This document shows positions 1 to 6,625 of a DNA stretch of 48,852 nucleotides, piece after piece. The stretch comes from Faecalibacterium prausnitzii. Lineage in GTDB: Bacteria > Bacillota > Clostridia > Oscillospirales > Ruminococcaceae. A program made the position numbers and the translations under genes. Within the stretch, counting starts at the first letter, position 1; each line of letters opens with the position of its first letter. The DNA lies in contig NZ_PXUP01000019.1 in NCBI RefSeq assembly GCF_003324185.1, positions 1-48,852 of the forward strand, given 5' to 3'. Under the pieces are notes generated by a model, which had not been told where the DNA came from, made no database searches, and was given only the letters and a program-made list of their open reading frames with translations.

Positions 1-191
1 TGCTGCATCGTTTCAGGGTTAAACTCTTTTTGTGTTTTACGCAACAGAGATTCAGCTCTTTTTTTGTTTCCTTTAACAGGAAGTCCTGTGCTGATGGATT
101 TGGTTCTGCGCTTTCCATCTGTGTCTTTCCAGCTCAGAATCATCTGATACATACCGTTTTGTTCTCTTAAATGTCCGGCCACATTTGTCAT
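1..191 (-). CDS. int: Tyrosine recombinase/integrase, N-terminal part (runs off the window)
   Basis: Only the first 63 codons are present. The peptide starts MTNVAGHLREQNG and carries the beta-strand pattern of the arm-site (AP2-like) DNA-binding domain of Tn916-type integrases: a short strand ending MILSWKD, the basic turn DGKRRTKS, then TGLPVKGNKKRA and a helix. The ATG at 191 follows an AAAGGAG site with good spacing. The stop of the excisionase-like gene lies 2 bp upstream, so the two are probably co-translated. Position at the element's end and the neighbouring excisionase support an ICE integrase catalysing excision and integration. The catalytic domain (R-H-R-Y) is outside the window, so the subfamily cannot be assigned. 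Confidence 0.75.
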   Translation of the reverse strand, partial: MTNVAGHLREQNGMYQMILSWKDTDGKRRTKSISTGLPVKGNKKRAESLLRKTQKEFNPETMQ

Positions 192-193
192 AG

Positions 194-559
194 TTATGCT
201 CCTTTCTGTTCGCAGCCAAACGTCCTTTGCTTAGGCATCATAAGTTTAGAAGATTCTGGAGTGTTTTGCAAGGATGGCACAAGGGAGTTTGAAAGGTGCA
301 TCCCTCCAAGTTGCCGATCCTGATCGAGCAGGTACTCTACCACGCAGAGTTTTGGTATCTTATAGCTGCGTCCTACACGCGCCGAGTGGATCTTATTCTG
401 CTTGACCAACAGATACGCATTCTTCCGGCAGATGCCAAGCATTTCCTGAAGATGCTCCACCGTCACCACATCCGGGTAGTCCTTGAACATCGTCAGATAC
501 CTCTCCGTCTTTCGGTCAGGCTCTTCCTGAATCAAAGTGCAGGCTGCGATCTCGCTCAT
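194..559 (-). CDS. xis: Excisionase-like helix-turn-helix DNA-binding protein
   Basis: A 121-aa protein whose central part (about residues 31-80) matches the excisionase-family winged HTH: VVTVEHLQEMLGICRKN, then LLVKQNKIHSARVGRSYKIPK and VVEYLL, the usual recognition-helix plus wing layout. It probably binds the element ends and directs the adjacent integrase towards excision. An AGAGAGG/AGGA site precedes the ATG at 559, and M24 is a possible alternative start. The C-terminal 40 residues are low-complexity and match nothing I recognise. It sits directly upstream of the integrase with a 2-bp gap, the standard xis-int order, and has its own candidate promoter. Confidence 0.8.
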   Translation of the reverse strand: MSEIAACTLIQEEPDRKTERYLTMFKDYPDVVTVEHLQEMLGICRKNAYLLVKQNKIHSARVGRSYKIPKLCVVEYLLDQDRQLGGMHLSNSLVPSLQNTPESSKLMMPKQRTFGCEQKGA

Positions 560-590
560 TCCTGTCCTCTCTTTCTAGTTCAATATGTCG

Positions 591-619
591 ATTATTCAGC
601 AAAAAATACTATATGTAAA
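591..619 (-). promoter_or_regulatory. Candidate sigma-A promoter for xis-int
   Basis: On the minus strand TTTACA (614-619) is followed after 17 bp by AATAAT (591-596), about 30 bp before the xis start. It would make excision and integration genes transcribable independently of the upstream ParB-like gene. Confidence 0.5.
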
Positions 620-621
620 GT

Positions 622-649
622 GTGATGGTCTTTTTCGGGGACCATCTCA
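622..649 (-). terminator. Hairpin between the ParB-like gene and xis
   Basis: GATGGTC (624-630) pairs with GACCATC (640-646) around a 9-nt loop. There is no clear U-run on either strand, so this is a weak terminator or attenuator candidate separating the ParB-like gene from the xis-int promoter. Confidence 0.35.
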
Positions 650-672
650 CTTGCCAAAGGAGATATTTGAGC

Positions 673-1482
673 TTAGAACTTCATCGGCAGTGCGTCTTTC
701 CTGCACTTGCCGTTGTAGGTGGTGTAGATGGGGTAAACGTACCGCCGCCAGCCCGGAAGCTTGGCGGGGTTATCCCGGCTGACACGGTAGAGCTCCATGG
801 GATGGACGCCGCTCAGCGCACGGACAAGCCGCTCCTCGCTGTACTGCCCATGATACAGCTGCACAAAGTACATCACGCCCCGCAGGACAGCCGCCCGGAA
901 GGAATCCGGTTTGCCCTCCCACGCTTCCACGATGTGCCGCAGAGCTTCGCAGTAGATCTCTTCGCCCAGCTGGTCGTACAGCTTCAGCGCCGTGCCCACG
1001 CAGCCGATGCGGTAGTCGCTCAGCTGCATACTGTCGTAGTTGAGGGAAAGCCCCGCCCGGTTAGTGGCTGCGACAAACGCCTTGGAAGGCGCATCGCCGC
1101 CCACCACCTTGGCGCGCAGCTTGATGCCCGCCGACAGGGGTGCGGCGTGACCGTTCTGCTCGGCAAAGAGCAGGGCTTCCTGCTCCATCGTCAGACCGGT
1201 GTAGACCTTGCAGAGGATCGGGCGGTCCTCGCCGCCGTTGAGGAGGATGCAGCCCTCGATGGTGTGCTGCCCATCCATTACATAGTACCTGCCGTTGCGG
1301 AAGCTGACCTTCGGCTCGTTAACGATGTACTCGTTGAAGTCCCTTGCAATCAGCTCCACCCTCTTGCGCTCTACGCCCCGCTGGTAGATCTCGCGGGGAT
1401 AGATCAGCTTGCTGCTGTGGATGACCGAAAGCTGGTACGGCGGGTTGATACCAATGAAAGTATTGTTGTCGTTCAGGCGCAT
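673..1482 (-). CDS. ParB/sulfiredoxin-fold protein, DUF6551-like
   Basis: A 269-aa protein with a ParB/Srx-type core: the motif YYVMDGQHTIEGC at about residues 65-77 corresponds to the DGxHR box of ParB-like nuclease domains, with a long helical C-terminal half. DUF6551 proteins with this layout are common in Firmicutes ICEs and phages; their role is unknown, and a nuclease or partition function is only inference. I chose the ATG at 1482 because AAGGAGG lies 7 nt upstream; an in-frame upstream ATG at 1506 has no such site. The start overlaps the end of the MazF-like gene by 10 bp, so the pair is probably translationally coupled. Confidence 0.75.
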   Translation of the reverse strand: MRLNDNNTFIGINPPYQLSVIHSSKLIYPREIYQRGVERKRVELIARDFNEYIVNEPKVSFRNGRYYVMDGQHTIEGCILLNGGEDRPILCKVYTGLTMEQEALLFAEQNGHAAPLSAGIKLRAKVVGGDAPSKAFVAATNRAGLSLNYDSMQLSDYRIGCVGTALKLYDQLGEEIYCEALRHIVEAWEGKPDSFRAAVLRGVMYFVQLYHGQYSEERLVRALSGVHPMELYRVSRDNPAKLPGWRRYVYPIYTTYNGKCRKDALPMKF

Positions 1483-2147
1483 CGCATTTCCTCCTTGATT
1501 CTCCAAATGTACTTCTCGGCTTCCTCTAAGATCTCAGTCACCTGCTGCTTCCGCTTCGGGCTGGTGAGCAGGCTGGGATTGAAGGTGAAGCTATATTCGA
1601 GCCGCTGGATCATGGCATGAACCGCGGATTGCAGTTCGGTGTACAGCATCATTTCCTCGATGCTTCCGGCGTTCTCAAAGGACGACCGGATGGGCGTATA
1701 GGGGTAGACAGGCGGTTTGCCATCCACCACCTCAGGCGGCGCATAAACCGCCGTAGAGCGCCGGATAGGCTCTATCTGCTGGATGCTGCCCATAGGGTTC
1801 AGCGCAAGGCTGATGCGAACCGCATCATCCACCCGGCGCATCTCCTCTGGGGTCAGATGCCCCAGATACTTCAGTGCCCGGCTTTTGTCGATGGTGAAGA
1901 TCTGCTCTGCCTGCACAACGGACGGCATATTCAACCCTGCGTTTTCCAACAGGCAGTGGGTCGGCTGGTTTACTTTCTTTTCCGCCTTGCTTGTCATGGT
2001 CGCAACGATCAGGGTCGGAGAGTGATAATTGCCCACGTCATTCTGAAGAATGACCGCCGGGCGGTCACCGTGCTGTTCCGAGCCGGTGCTCGCCCCGAAA
2101 TGGGTGAAGAAGATGTCTCCGCGTTGGAATTTCCAGTTTTGCTGCAA
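1473..2147 (-). CDS. MazF/PemK-like protein with a C-terminal extension
   Basis: A 224-aa protein. Residues 1-120 show the MazF/PemK barrel: KFQRGDIFFTHFG, then GDRPAVILQND, PTLIVATMTSK and the strand with QAEQIFTIDKSRALKYLG. Family members are sequence-specific endoribonuclease toxins or repurposed regulators. About 100 extra residues follow, ending in a helix with basic and acidic residues. The start is a TTG preceded by GGAGG at 8 nt. No MazE-like antitoxin is visible upstream; the neighbouring 75-aa gene does not resemble one. It may be a solitary, ICE-adapted MazF-fold protein. Fold assignment is firm, toxic activity is not established. Confidence 0.75.
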   Translation of the reverse strand: MQQNWKFQRGDIFFTHFGASTGSEQHGDRPAVILQNDVGNYHSPTLIVATMTSKAEKKVNQPTHCLLENAGLNMPSVVQAEQIFTIDKSRALKYLGHLTPEEMRRVDDAVRISLALNPMGSIQQIEPIRRSTAVYAPPEVVDGKPPVYPYTPIRSSFENAGSIEEMMLYTELQSAVHAMIQRLEYSFTFNPSLLTSPKRKQQVTEILEEAEKYIWRIKEEMRCA

Positions 2148-2233
2148 AATTGTACCTCCATGTTGTTATGTGCAAAGCCCGCTGCCGGATGTTCCGCAAC
2201 GAGCTTCGTTCAAGGTATGGTGGTATGGTTGGG

Positions 2234-2461
2234 TCAGCGGTGCATGACCACATAATCATAGCCGCGCCGCATCTGGCAGACGGTGCATGTGTCCATGCTC
2301 CGGTCTGGGCTGGGTACAAGCGCGATTTTGAAAGCCTTTGCATCCACAAAGTGCCGCAGACAGGTACCGCAGAGAGTTCGGATGGACTTGACCATCTCAG
2401 GGGTCAGCTCCATCTCCTCGTAGATCTCCTGCTCGCGCACCGTGGGGTTCAACTCGTCCAT
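2234..2461 (-). CDS. Small cysteine-containing protein, unknown
   Basis: A 75-aa protein starting MDELNPTVREQEIYEEM, with CGTC near residue 31 and CTVC near residue 59, a spacing compatible with one zinc-binding knuckle pair. AGGAGG lies 9 nt before the ATG. It is the first gene of the minus-strand MazF/ParB group, with an 86-bp gap to the MazF-like gene. I do not recognise the family. The position where an antitoxin might be expected makes it a candidate partner of the MazF-like protein, but nothing in the sequence shows that. Confidence 0.6.
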   Translation of the reverse strand: MDELNPTVREQEIYEEMELTPEMVKSIRTLCGTCLRHFVDAKAFKIALVPSPDRSMDTCTVCQMRRGYDYVVMHR

Positions 2462-2521
2462 AAAAGTGTCCTCCTATGTATCAAAAGTGAATATTCGGAT
2501 AAAGAATAAATAAGAGTACGT

Positions 2522-2570
2522 AAAAAAACGGGAACTGCCGGATGCGTGGAACGTACCCGACAGTTCCCGG
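2522..2570 (-). terminator. Rho-independent terminator
   Basis: CGGGAACTGCCGG (2529-2541) pairs with CCCGACAGTTCCCG (2556-2569) with one mismatch, and the minus strand then runs into seven T residues (2522-2528). It closes the transcript of the sigma-like gene and the structured region that follows it. Confidence 0.8.
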
Positions 2571-2835
2571 ATCAATATGATTAAAGGTCTCGCATATTCG
2601 CCCTCGGCTCCCTGCGAGTGGGGCATGAACATCTGGCAGCGGACTTGTACCGCTTCATTGGCATTTCAGCCACCCCGTCTGCTTTGTGACCGGGCCGCGA
2701 ATTACGGAAGTATCATTATCGGAGTACCAGATGACGGAACTATTCAGTTTTCAAGGTCCCTGAGGTCGGACGTTTCGCCCTGCGGCAGGTGCCGCTTGGG
2801 AAATCGTCCTCTCACTTGGTAGCCGACGAGAAAGG
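2571..2835 (-). ncRNA. Possible structured RNA / long 3' untranslated region
   Basis: About 265 bp between the sigma-like gene and its terminator has no convincing gene on either strand (an 81-codon plus-strand frame here lacks a ribosome site and any recognisable content). On the minus strand it holds several inverted repeats, for example GCGGCA/TGCCGC near 2782-2796 and CTCGCA/TGCGAG around 2587-2616, plus the phrase CCTTGAAAACTGAATAG, which resembles sequences around Firmicutes rRNA spacers. A structured RNA is an inference from hairpins and from the good terminator after it. Confidence 0.35.
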
Positions 2836-3327
2836 TCAATTCGTAGCATTGAAATTGAAGTTTTTCAAAAATTTAGTAATTCTCTTGATTTTGATACTAA
2901 TAGTGGGCCGAGATACGCCGTAGACTTTAGAAATTTCAGTGATGTCGTATCCCTCGTAAGCGTACATGGTGATGATTTCCAAATCTTCGGTTTTCAAAGT
3001 TTCGAGTGCAGTAAGCAACTGCTCGTTCTCAATCTCACCAATCCATGCAAAACGGCTTTTAGTTTCGTGGTAAGTATCTGTCACGGTAATCGCATCCTGA
3101 TAGCGTAGCATCAAAGGCGACGCTTCTTCCTCAGAGCTTTCATACGCAGGAGCGGTGAATTCCTGCGTCCGCTCGATAAAGGTACGCTCCGAATTGAATT
3201 GCTGACGGTCATAATCGTACATCTTCTGGATGGCCTCTTTCGTCATTCCCGCAGCTGCGTACTCGATGCGCAACTTTTCCCAGTGTGCTTCAAACTTCTT
3301 CAACTCATAGCCTTTATTAAAAGACAT
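2836..3327 (-). CDS. Sigma-70 region 4-like regulator
   Basis: A 163-aa protein whose C-terminal 55 residues form a sigma region 4 HTH: LETLKTEDLEIITMYAYEGY, then DITEISKVYGVSRPTISIKI, ending in a basic helix. The N-terminal 100 residues are mostly helical and charged, without a recognisable region 2. Such proteins occur in Tn916/Tn1549-type elements and probably act on transfer-gene transcription. GGAGG lies 7 nt before the ATG. It stands alone, with hairpins upstream and a long hairpin-rich tail plus terminator downstream, which suggests it is its own transcription unit. Confidence 0.75.
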   Translation of the reverse strand: MSFNKGYELKKFEAHWEKLRIEYAAAGMTKEAIQKMYDYDRQQFNSERTFIERTQEFTAPAYESSEEEASPLMLRYQDAITVTDTYHETKSRFAWIGEIENEQLLTALETLKTEDLEIITMYAYEGYDITEISKVYGVSRPTISIKIKRITKFLKNFNFNATN

Positions 3328-3428
3328 CGTAAACCTCCAAATTTTCGATAAGTCGTAAAAAGTCGAAAATTTGGAAGGCTACGGATATTTCGCCGCTTGG
3401 GGCATCCATGAAAAACGGACAAACATAA

Positions 3429-3456
3429 AGCCTGCTCCTTTTTACGGGAGCAGGCT
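3429..3456 (-). promoter_or_regulatory. Leader hairpin upstream of the sigma-like gene
   Basis: A perfect 10-bp stem, AGCCTGCTCC (3429-3438) with GGAGCAGGCT (3447-3456) and an 8-nt loop, lies 102 bp before the sigma-like gene. On the minus strand it is followed by a weak T-rich stretch. It could be an attenuator in the leader of that gene. Confidence 0.4.
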
Positions 3457-3467
3457 ACCTGAAGGCT

Positions 3468-3543
3468 AAAAAAATAGCCGGACAACCAACTAACAGAGCG
3501 GTTCTAAAGCAGAATCACTCTATCAGCTGTTGCCCGGCTATTT
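3468..3543 (-). terminator. Terminator of the ImmA operon
   Basis: AAATAGCCGGaCAAC (3472-3486) pairs with GTTGcCCGGCTATTT (3529-3543), 14 of 15 bp, with a long apical loop, and the minus strand continues into seven T residues. It lies downstream of the Com-like zinc-finger gene and would end the operon starting at 5090. Confidence 0.65.
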
Positions 3544-3655
3544 GGTGCGCGTTTCATACATTGCCTTGCGGCAATGGCCCGTTGCTCGGTGACGAACAGT
3601 CCATATTCATGGTGCAATGCACCCGATTTTTGAAATTGTGGTTTGTCTAAAAAAG

Positions 3656-3859
3656 TCAGCGTCTGCGGTAGGCTAAGTCAACTGTTGCTATGTTACCGCA
3701 CTTGAGGCACTTTATGCTGATAGAGCCTGAACAGCTCTCGTTTTTTTGGTAGAGCTTGTGTCCGCAAACCGGACAAAACCTCCAGCCAATGCTGAATTGT
3801 GCCTGCTGTATATTGTTCAGCGGTTTACTCTTAAAAGAGCGATTATTTGACCAAGTCAT
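3656..3859 (-). CDS. Com-like small zinc-finger protein
   Basis: A 67-aa protein starting MTWSNNRSF. It holds two Cys pairs, CPVCGHKLY and IKCLKCGNIATVDLAYRR, the layout of the Mu Com family of small zinc-ribbon regulators. The reading frame extends upstream inside the ImmA gene, but the ATG at 3859 sits 1 bp after that gene's stop, so I take it as the coupled start. It is the last gene of the minus-strand operon. A translational or nucleic-acid-binding role is inference from the zinc ribbon. Confidence 0.65.
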   Translation of the reverse strand: MTWSNNRSFKSKPLNNIQQAQFSIGWRFCPVCGHKLYQKNESCSGSISIKCLKCGNIATVDLAYRRR

Positions 3860-3860
3860 A

Positions 3861-4568
3861 TTATTCTCCAAATCGAATGACGTCCAATGGATGGCAGTGG
3901 ATGGGTTTTCCGTTGATGACCTGCATCTGCTGTAATCTGATCCTGATCGCAGACCACGATACCCCGATCCGTGCAGCCATCTCCAGAATTCTTTCATAGT
4001 TCGGGTCCGATGCGGATTTGTACAGGATTCCATTTGGCAGGCACAGCGCTGCACGTTCTATTTCGGCGTTGACCAGAAATGTTGGCATCAGCAGCTCCGC
4101 TGCAAGGGTATTCGCCTGCCATTCTTCCCATGAGGGCTGTCCGTTTCGTTCCCGATAGGCAATGTGCCCACGGCACTTGACTGCTTTTCCGTAGTCGTTC
4201 GGAAACAGGTCAGCCAGTATATGGTGCGCCGCTTCATGCGCTATCGTGAAATTCCGGCATCCGGTGCAGCTGTCTGACGCAAGGGCGGAATCGATTACAA
4301 CGTCCTTCGGCATGAACACCTCCACAAGCTTTGTCCCATCCCCCAAGGTTACGGTAAAACCGCATTTCTGGAAAACAGTCAGTCCTAGAATACTTCCATC
4401 GCTGCATAGCGGCAGCATTTTCACATTCAGCCCAAGAACAGAACTTGCGAGCCGTTCAGGGTCAATGGGTTCTGGGTCATCTTTACTGATCCCGAAACGG
4501 GTATAGTACTGGTCGATATACTTACCCGCTATGTGCGAAAGATCTGCGCGGGATAAGTATCTTGCCAT
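3861..4568 (-). CDS. immA: ImmA/IrrE-family metallopeptidase
   Basis: A 235-aa protein with the zinc-protease motif FTIAHEAAHH (HExxH at residues 111-115) and the downstream glutamate helix EEWQANTLAAELLMP (about 148-162). In ICEBs1 and phages, ImmA cleaves the cognate repressor to release excision and transfer genes; the C-terminal part here has an HTH-like tail. The ATG at 4568 overlaps the preceding stop as TAATG, indicating coupling. The repressor it would be expected to act on is the divergent S24 gene at 5300. That repressor also has its own self-cleavage domain, an unusual double control if both operate. Confidence 0.85.
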   Translation of the reverse strand: MARYLSRADLSHIAGKYIDQYYTRFGISKDDPEPIDPERLASSVLGLNVKMLPLCSDGSILGLTVFQKCGFTVTLGDGTKLVEVFMPKDVVIDSALASDSCTGCRNFTIAHEAAHHILADLFPNDYGKAVKCRGHIAYRERNGQPSWEEWQANTLAAELLMPTFLVNAEIERAALCLPNGILYKSASDPNYERILEMAARIGVSWSAIRIRLQQMQVINGKPIHCHPLDVIRFGE

Positions 4569-4849
4569 TACGAAGCACAGCTTTCCGGCACGGAGCAGTA
4601 GGCTTCCACGAACCACTTGCCCCGTTCAAGCCAAAGATTCCGCTTCTGACCGCAGATCAGGCAGGTGAAGCAGTGACCTTTTCCGCCTAGGCGTGATGTC
4701 CCATGTTTGACTGCCAAGACACGATCAATTCCATAAGTGTGAGCCTTGTCATAGTTTATGGCAAGAGGGCGGATCTTACCGTCAGGAGTAAAACGAACGT
4801 CCACTTCGACGTATCTTTTCTCACGGCGAAGGTTGTAATCACCACACAT
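4568..4849 (-). CDS. Hypothetical protein with a Cys-pair knuckle
   Basis: A 93-aa protein. The N-terminal half (YVEVDVRFTPDGKIRPLAI) predicts an antiparallel sheet; the C-terminal half has CFTCLICGQKRNLW followed by a Trp-rich strand, suggesting a zinc-stabilised fold. AAGGAGG lies 7 nt before the ATG at 4849; an in-frame ATG 30 bp upstream lacks such a site. It lies between the 65-aa zinc-ribbon gene and immA in one operon and is coupled to immA by TAATG. Family not recognised; small proteins of this look recur beside ImmA genes in Firmicutes elements. Confidence 0.65.
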   Translation of the reverse strand: MCGDYNLRREKRYVEVDVRFTPDGKIRPLAINYDKAHTYGIDRVLAVKHGTSRLGGKGHCFTCLICGQKRNLWLERGKWFVEAYCSVPESCAS

Positions 4850-4892
4850 CAGAATTCCTCCTTTTTGCGGATTTATCAAAACACGGCGTGCA

Positions 4893-5090
4893 TTACTTGC
4901 GAATCATACTGCGTGCCACGAGCTGTTTTTCGTTCAACAGCGGAACGGACACTGTATGTTTTTTCCACTCATCCATAGAGCAGGTCACTGCTTTGCACAG
5001 ACGGCATTTTGTCCAGCCACCGGTTTCATCAAGATCCACATCATAATTCATGGTTCCGCACATTGGACATCTTACATTTTCTTTTCTCAT
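4893..5090 (-). CDS. Small zinc-ribbon protein
   Basis: A 65-aa protein starting MRKENVRCPMCGTMNY, with a second knuckle KCRLCKAVTC, so a four-Cys zinc ribbon at residues 7-31. GAGGTG precedes the ATG at 5090; the frame's earlier ATG at 5132 overlaps the promoter region and is less likely. It is the first gene of the ImmA operon, transcribed from the strong minus-strand promoter at 5176-5204. A DNA- or RNA-binding role is likely from the fold, no more can be said. Confidence 0.65.
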   Translation of the reverse strand: MRKENVRCPMCGTMNYDVDLDETGGWTKCRLCKAVTCSMDEWKKHTVSVPLLNEKQLVARSMIRK

Positions 5091-5175
5091 AGTATCACCT
5101 CGCAAAAAAACGCCAAACAAACACAATCCCATACGAAAATAACACCAAAAGGCTGTTATTTGTGGATTTGGTTTG

Positions 5176-5204
5176 ATTATACACCCACTTTATGGAGATG
5201 TCAA
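5176..5204 (-). promoter_or_regulatory. Perfect-consensus sigma-A promoter of the ImmA operon
   Basis: On the minus strand TTGACA (5199-5204) and TATAAT (5176-5181) are separated by exactly 17 bp. Such an ideal promoter is normally held by a repressor, and the candidate operator arm ATGGAGA lies inside its spacer. Confidence 0.85.
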
Positions 5205-5222
5205 TTACGCATTTGTCTCCAT
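5192..5222. promoter_or_regulatory. Candidate repressor operator
   Basis: An inverted repeat ATGGAGA (5192-5198) and TCTCCAT (5216-5222) with 17 bp between the arms. The left arm is in the spacer of the minus promoter, the right arm ends 15 bp before the -35 box of the plus promoter. Binding by the S24 repressor would shut the ImmA operon and could tune its own gene. Confidence 0.5.
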
Positions 5223-5237
5223 TTTAGAGATTTCCTG

Positions 5238-5266
5238 TTGATTTCTTATATTTTCTATACTATAAT
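5238..5266 (+). promoter_or_regulatory. Sigma-A promoter of the S24 repressor gene
   Basis: TTGATT (5238-5243), 17 bp, TATAAT (5261-5266), 33 bp before the repressor ATG at 5300, with AAGGAG at 5284-5289. Confidence 0.75.
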
Positions 5267-5299
5267 AGAGCTACCGGATCACAAAGGAGTGTTCTTGTT

Positions 5300-6127
5300 A
5301 TGAAAAAGAAAACCACGCTCACCAAAATGCACATAGCCCCATCCACAGTGCGCTATGATGCAGTCGCTGCGAGGGATAGCAATGAGGTTGGTCAGATTCT
5401 CGCAGGCACACGAAAAAGGAATGGCTATTCACTTGTAACTTTCTCTGAACTTCTCCGTCACTATGGCGTCGATGTCAGTGATAAAGGAATCAGCAAATGG
5501 GAAAAAGGCTATACCACTCCTAGCATCTACCAACTAGTTGCAATCTGCTACGCATTGAACATCAAGGAGGGTCCTTCCTACTTTACAAAGAACTTCCAGA
5601 AACCCGCCCTTCTAAATGACATCGGGCAAAAAAAAGTCGCTGAGTACGAAATGGACTTGATTGCATCCCGGCGCTACCAGCCAGACGCAGAAGAGCCCGC
5701 GGAAATCGACTACATAATGATGCCTGTATCAGAGTTGCCAGTATCGGCAGGTCTAGGAGCTTTTCTTGAGGGTGAAATGTTCCAGCAGATACAAGTGCCT
5801 GCCAGTAGCGTTCCGGCTGGTGCCGAGTTCGGGATATATGTTAGCGGTGATAGTATGGAGCCACGCTATCATAACGGACAGATTGTATGGGTGAAGCGCT
5901 GCGAAGAACTTGAGTGCGGGGATATCGGGATATTCGTATATGATGACTGTGGATATCTGAAAAAATACGATGAACATACCCCAGACAAATCCCAAGCAGA
6001 GTTCCTTACCGACAGCTATGGCGTGGTGCATAACCAACCGGTTTTGGTTTCTCTTAACACCAAATATTCGCCGATCCTTATATCTCCAGAGCAAAGATTC
6101 GAGGTTGTTGGAAAAGTTTTGAACTAA
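5300..6127 (+). CDS. CI/LexA-like repressor with HTH and S24 self-cleavage domain
   Basis: A 275-aa protein. An Xre-type HTH occupies about residues 30-90 (ISKWEKGYTTPS is the usual recognition turn). The S24 peptidase part spans about 140-275 with the cleavage site Ala150-Gly151 in SAGLGAF, the nucleophile Ser185 in GDSMEP and the general-base Lys at 221/222 in YLKKY. Family members repress lytic or transfer genes and self-cleave when RecA filaments form after DNA damage. It is divergent from the ImmA operon and probably binds the inverted repeat in between, giving an SOS-responsive on/off switch for the element. All catalytic residues are present. Confidence 0.9.
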   Translation: MKKKTTLTKMHIAPSTVRYDAVAARDSNEVGQILAGTRKRNGYSLVTFSELLRHYGVDVSDKGISKWEKGYTTPSIYQLVAICYALNIKEGPSYFTKNFQKPALLNDIGQKKVAEYEMDLIASRRYQPDAEEPAEIDYIMMPVSELPVSAGLGAFLEGEMFQQIQVPASSVPAGAEFGIYVSGDSMEPRYHNGQIVWVKRCEELECGDIGIFVYDDCGYLKKYDEHTPDKSQAEFLTDSYGVVHNQPVLVSLNTKYSPILISPEQRFEVVGKVLN

Positions 6128-6146
6128 AAAGATGGGAGGAGTTTTT

Positions 6147-6350
6147 GTGGATACGATCAAGCGTGTTCAGGATTTGATGCAAGTGCGTGATATGAATCTA
6201 TGTGTATTGGCAAAGAAATGCGGAATATCGTACTCCACGATTCAAACCACCGCCCGTCGGGGAGGGCAGTTAAGCGTAGAGACGATTGAAAGAATTTGTC
6301 AGGGTTTAGGAATTACATTAAAAGACTTCTTCGATTCCTCCTACCTGTAA
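6147..6350 (+). CDS. Xre-family HTH protein
   Basis: A 67-aa protein consisting of a Cro/CI-type HTH: LAKKCGISYSTIQTTARR then SVETIERICQGLGITLKDFF. The frame's ATG at 6132 lies in the GGGAGGAG ribosome site itself, so the GTG at 6147, 5 nt after that site, is the likely start. It follows the S24 repressor by 19 bp, on the same transcript, and ends at a strong terminator. A Cro-like antagonist or co-repressor role is likely by position. Confidence 0.8.
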   Translation: MDTIKRVQDLMQVRDMNLCVLAKKCGISYSTIQTTARRGGQLSVETIERICQGLGITLKDFFDSSYL

Positions 6351-6363
6351 ATATAGGGGCAGC

Positions 6364-6412
6364 AAAAAAGCCGTTCGCCACGCTGGAAAATCTGCGTGGT
6401 GAACGGCTTTAA
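6364..6412 (+). terminator. Strong terminator after the repressor operon
   Basis: AAAGCCGTTCGCCACGC (6367-6383) pairs with GCGTGGTGAACGGCTTT (6394-6410), 17 bp with one G-T pair. The A-run before it and the T-rich end make it usable in both directions. Confidence 0.85.
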
Positions 6413-6424
6413 TACTGCTTCTAT

Positions 6425-6547
6425 TTATCCTTTGGTAATCTCCAGATAAACACTAATCTCCATGATTGTTACCATTGAAGGAATACATTTGCGACGATCT
6501 TCGGGCATACCGAATAAGATTTGCATTGGCAGTTGAAGACGGCTCAT
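6425..6547 (-). other. Short open frame of doubtful status
   Basis: A 40-codon minus-strand frame starting MSRLQLPMQILFGMPEDRRK, in the 275-bp gap between the terminator and the AT-hook gene. It has only a poor ribosome site (ATAGGT) and matches nothing I know. It may be a gene remnant or chance. Confidence 0.2.
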
Positions 6548-6555
6548 GTTACCTA

Positions 6556-6593
6556 TTGCAATTCTGACTATTTGGAAATATACTTGTAAGTAT
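6556..6593 (+). promoter_or_regulatory. Promoter with overlapping palindrome for the AT-hook gene
   Basis: TTGCAA (6556-6561), 17 bp, TATACT (6579-6584). A palindrome ATACTTGTAAGTAT (6580-6593, 6-bp arms, 2-bp centre) overlaps the -10 box and could be an operator. Confidence 0.5.
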
Positions 6594-6625
6594 CAAATTA
6601 TTTCACTTTATGGGAGGAAATTATT

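Noticed and set aside
622-1620. 332-codon plus-strand frame opposite the ParB-like gene
   Set aside because: Ala/Val/Gln-rich antisense shadow, no ribosome site, no domain.
2065-2349. 94-codon minus-strand frame that could be a MazE-type antitoxin for the MazF-like protein
   Set aside because: It overlaps both neighbouring genes out of frame, has Arg/Pro-rich shadow composition and no ribosome site.
2577-2822. 81-codon plus-strand open frame
   Set aside because: No ribosome site, no recognisable protein content, and it lies opposite a hairpin-rich tail of the sigma-like transcript.
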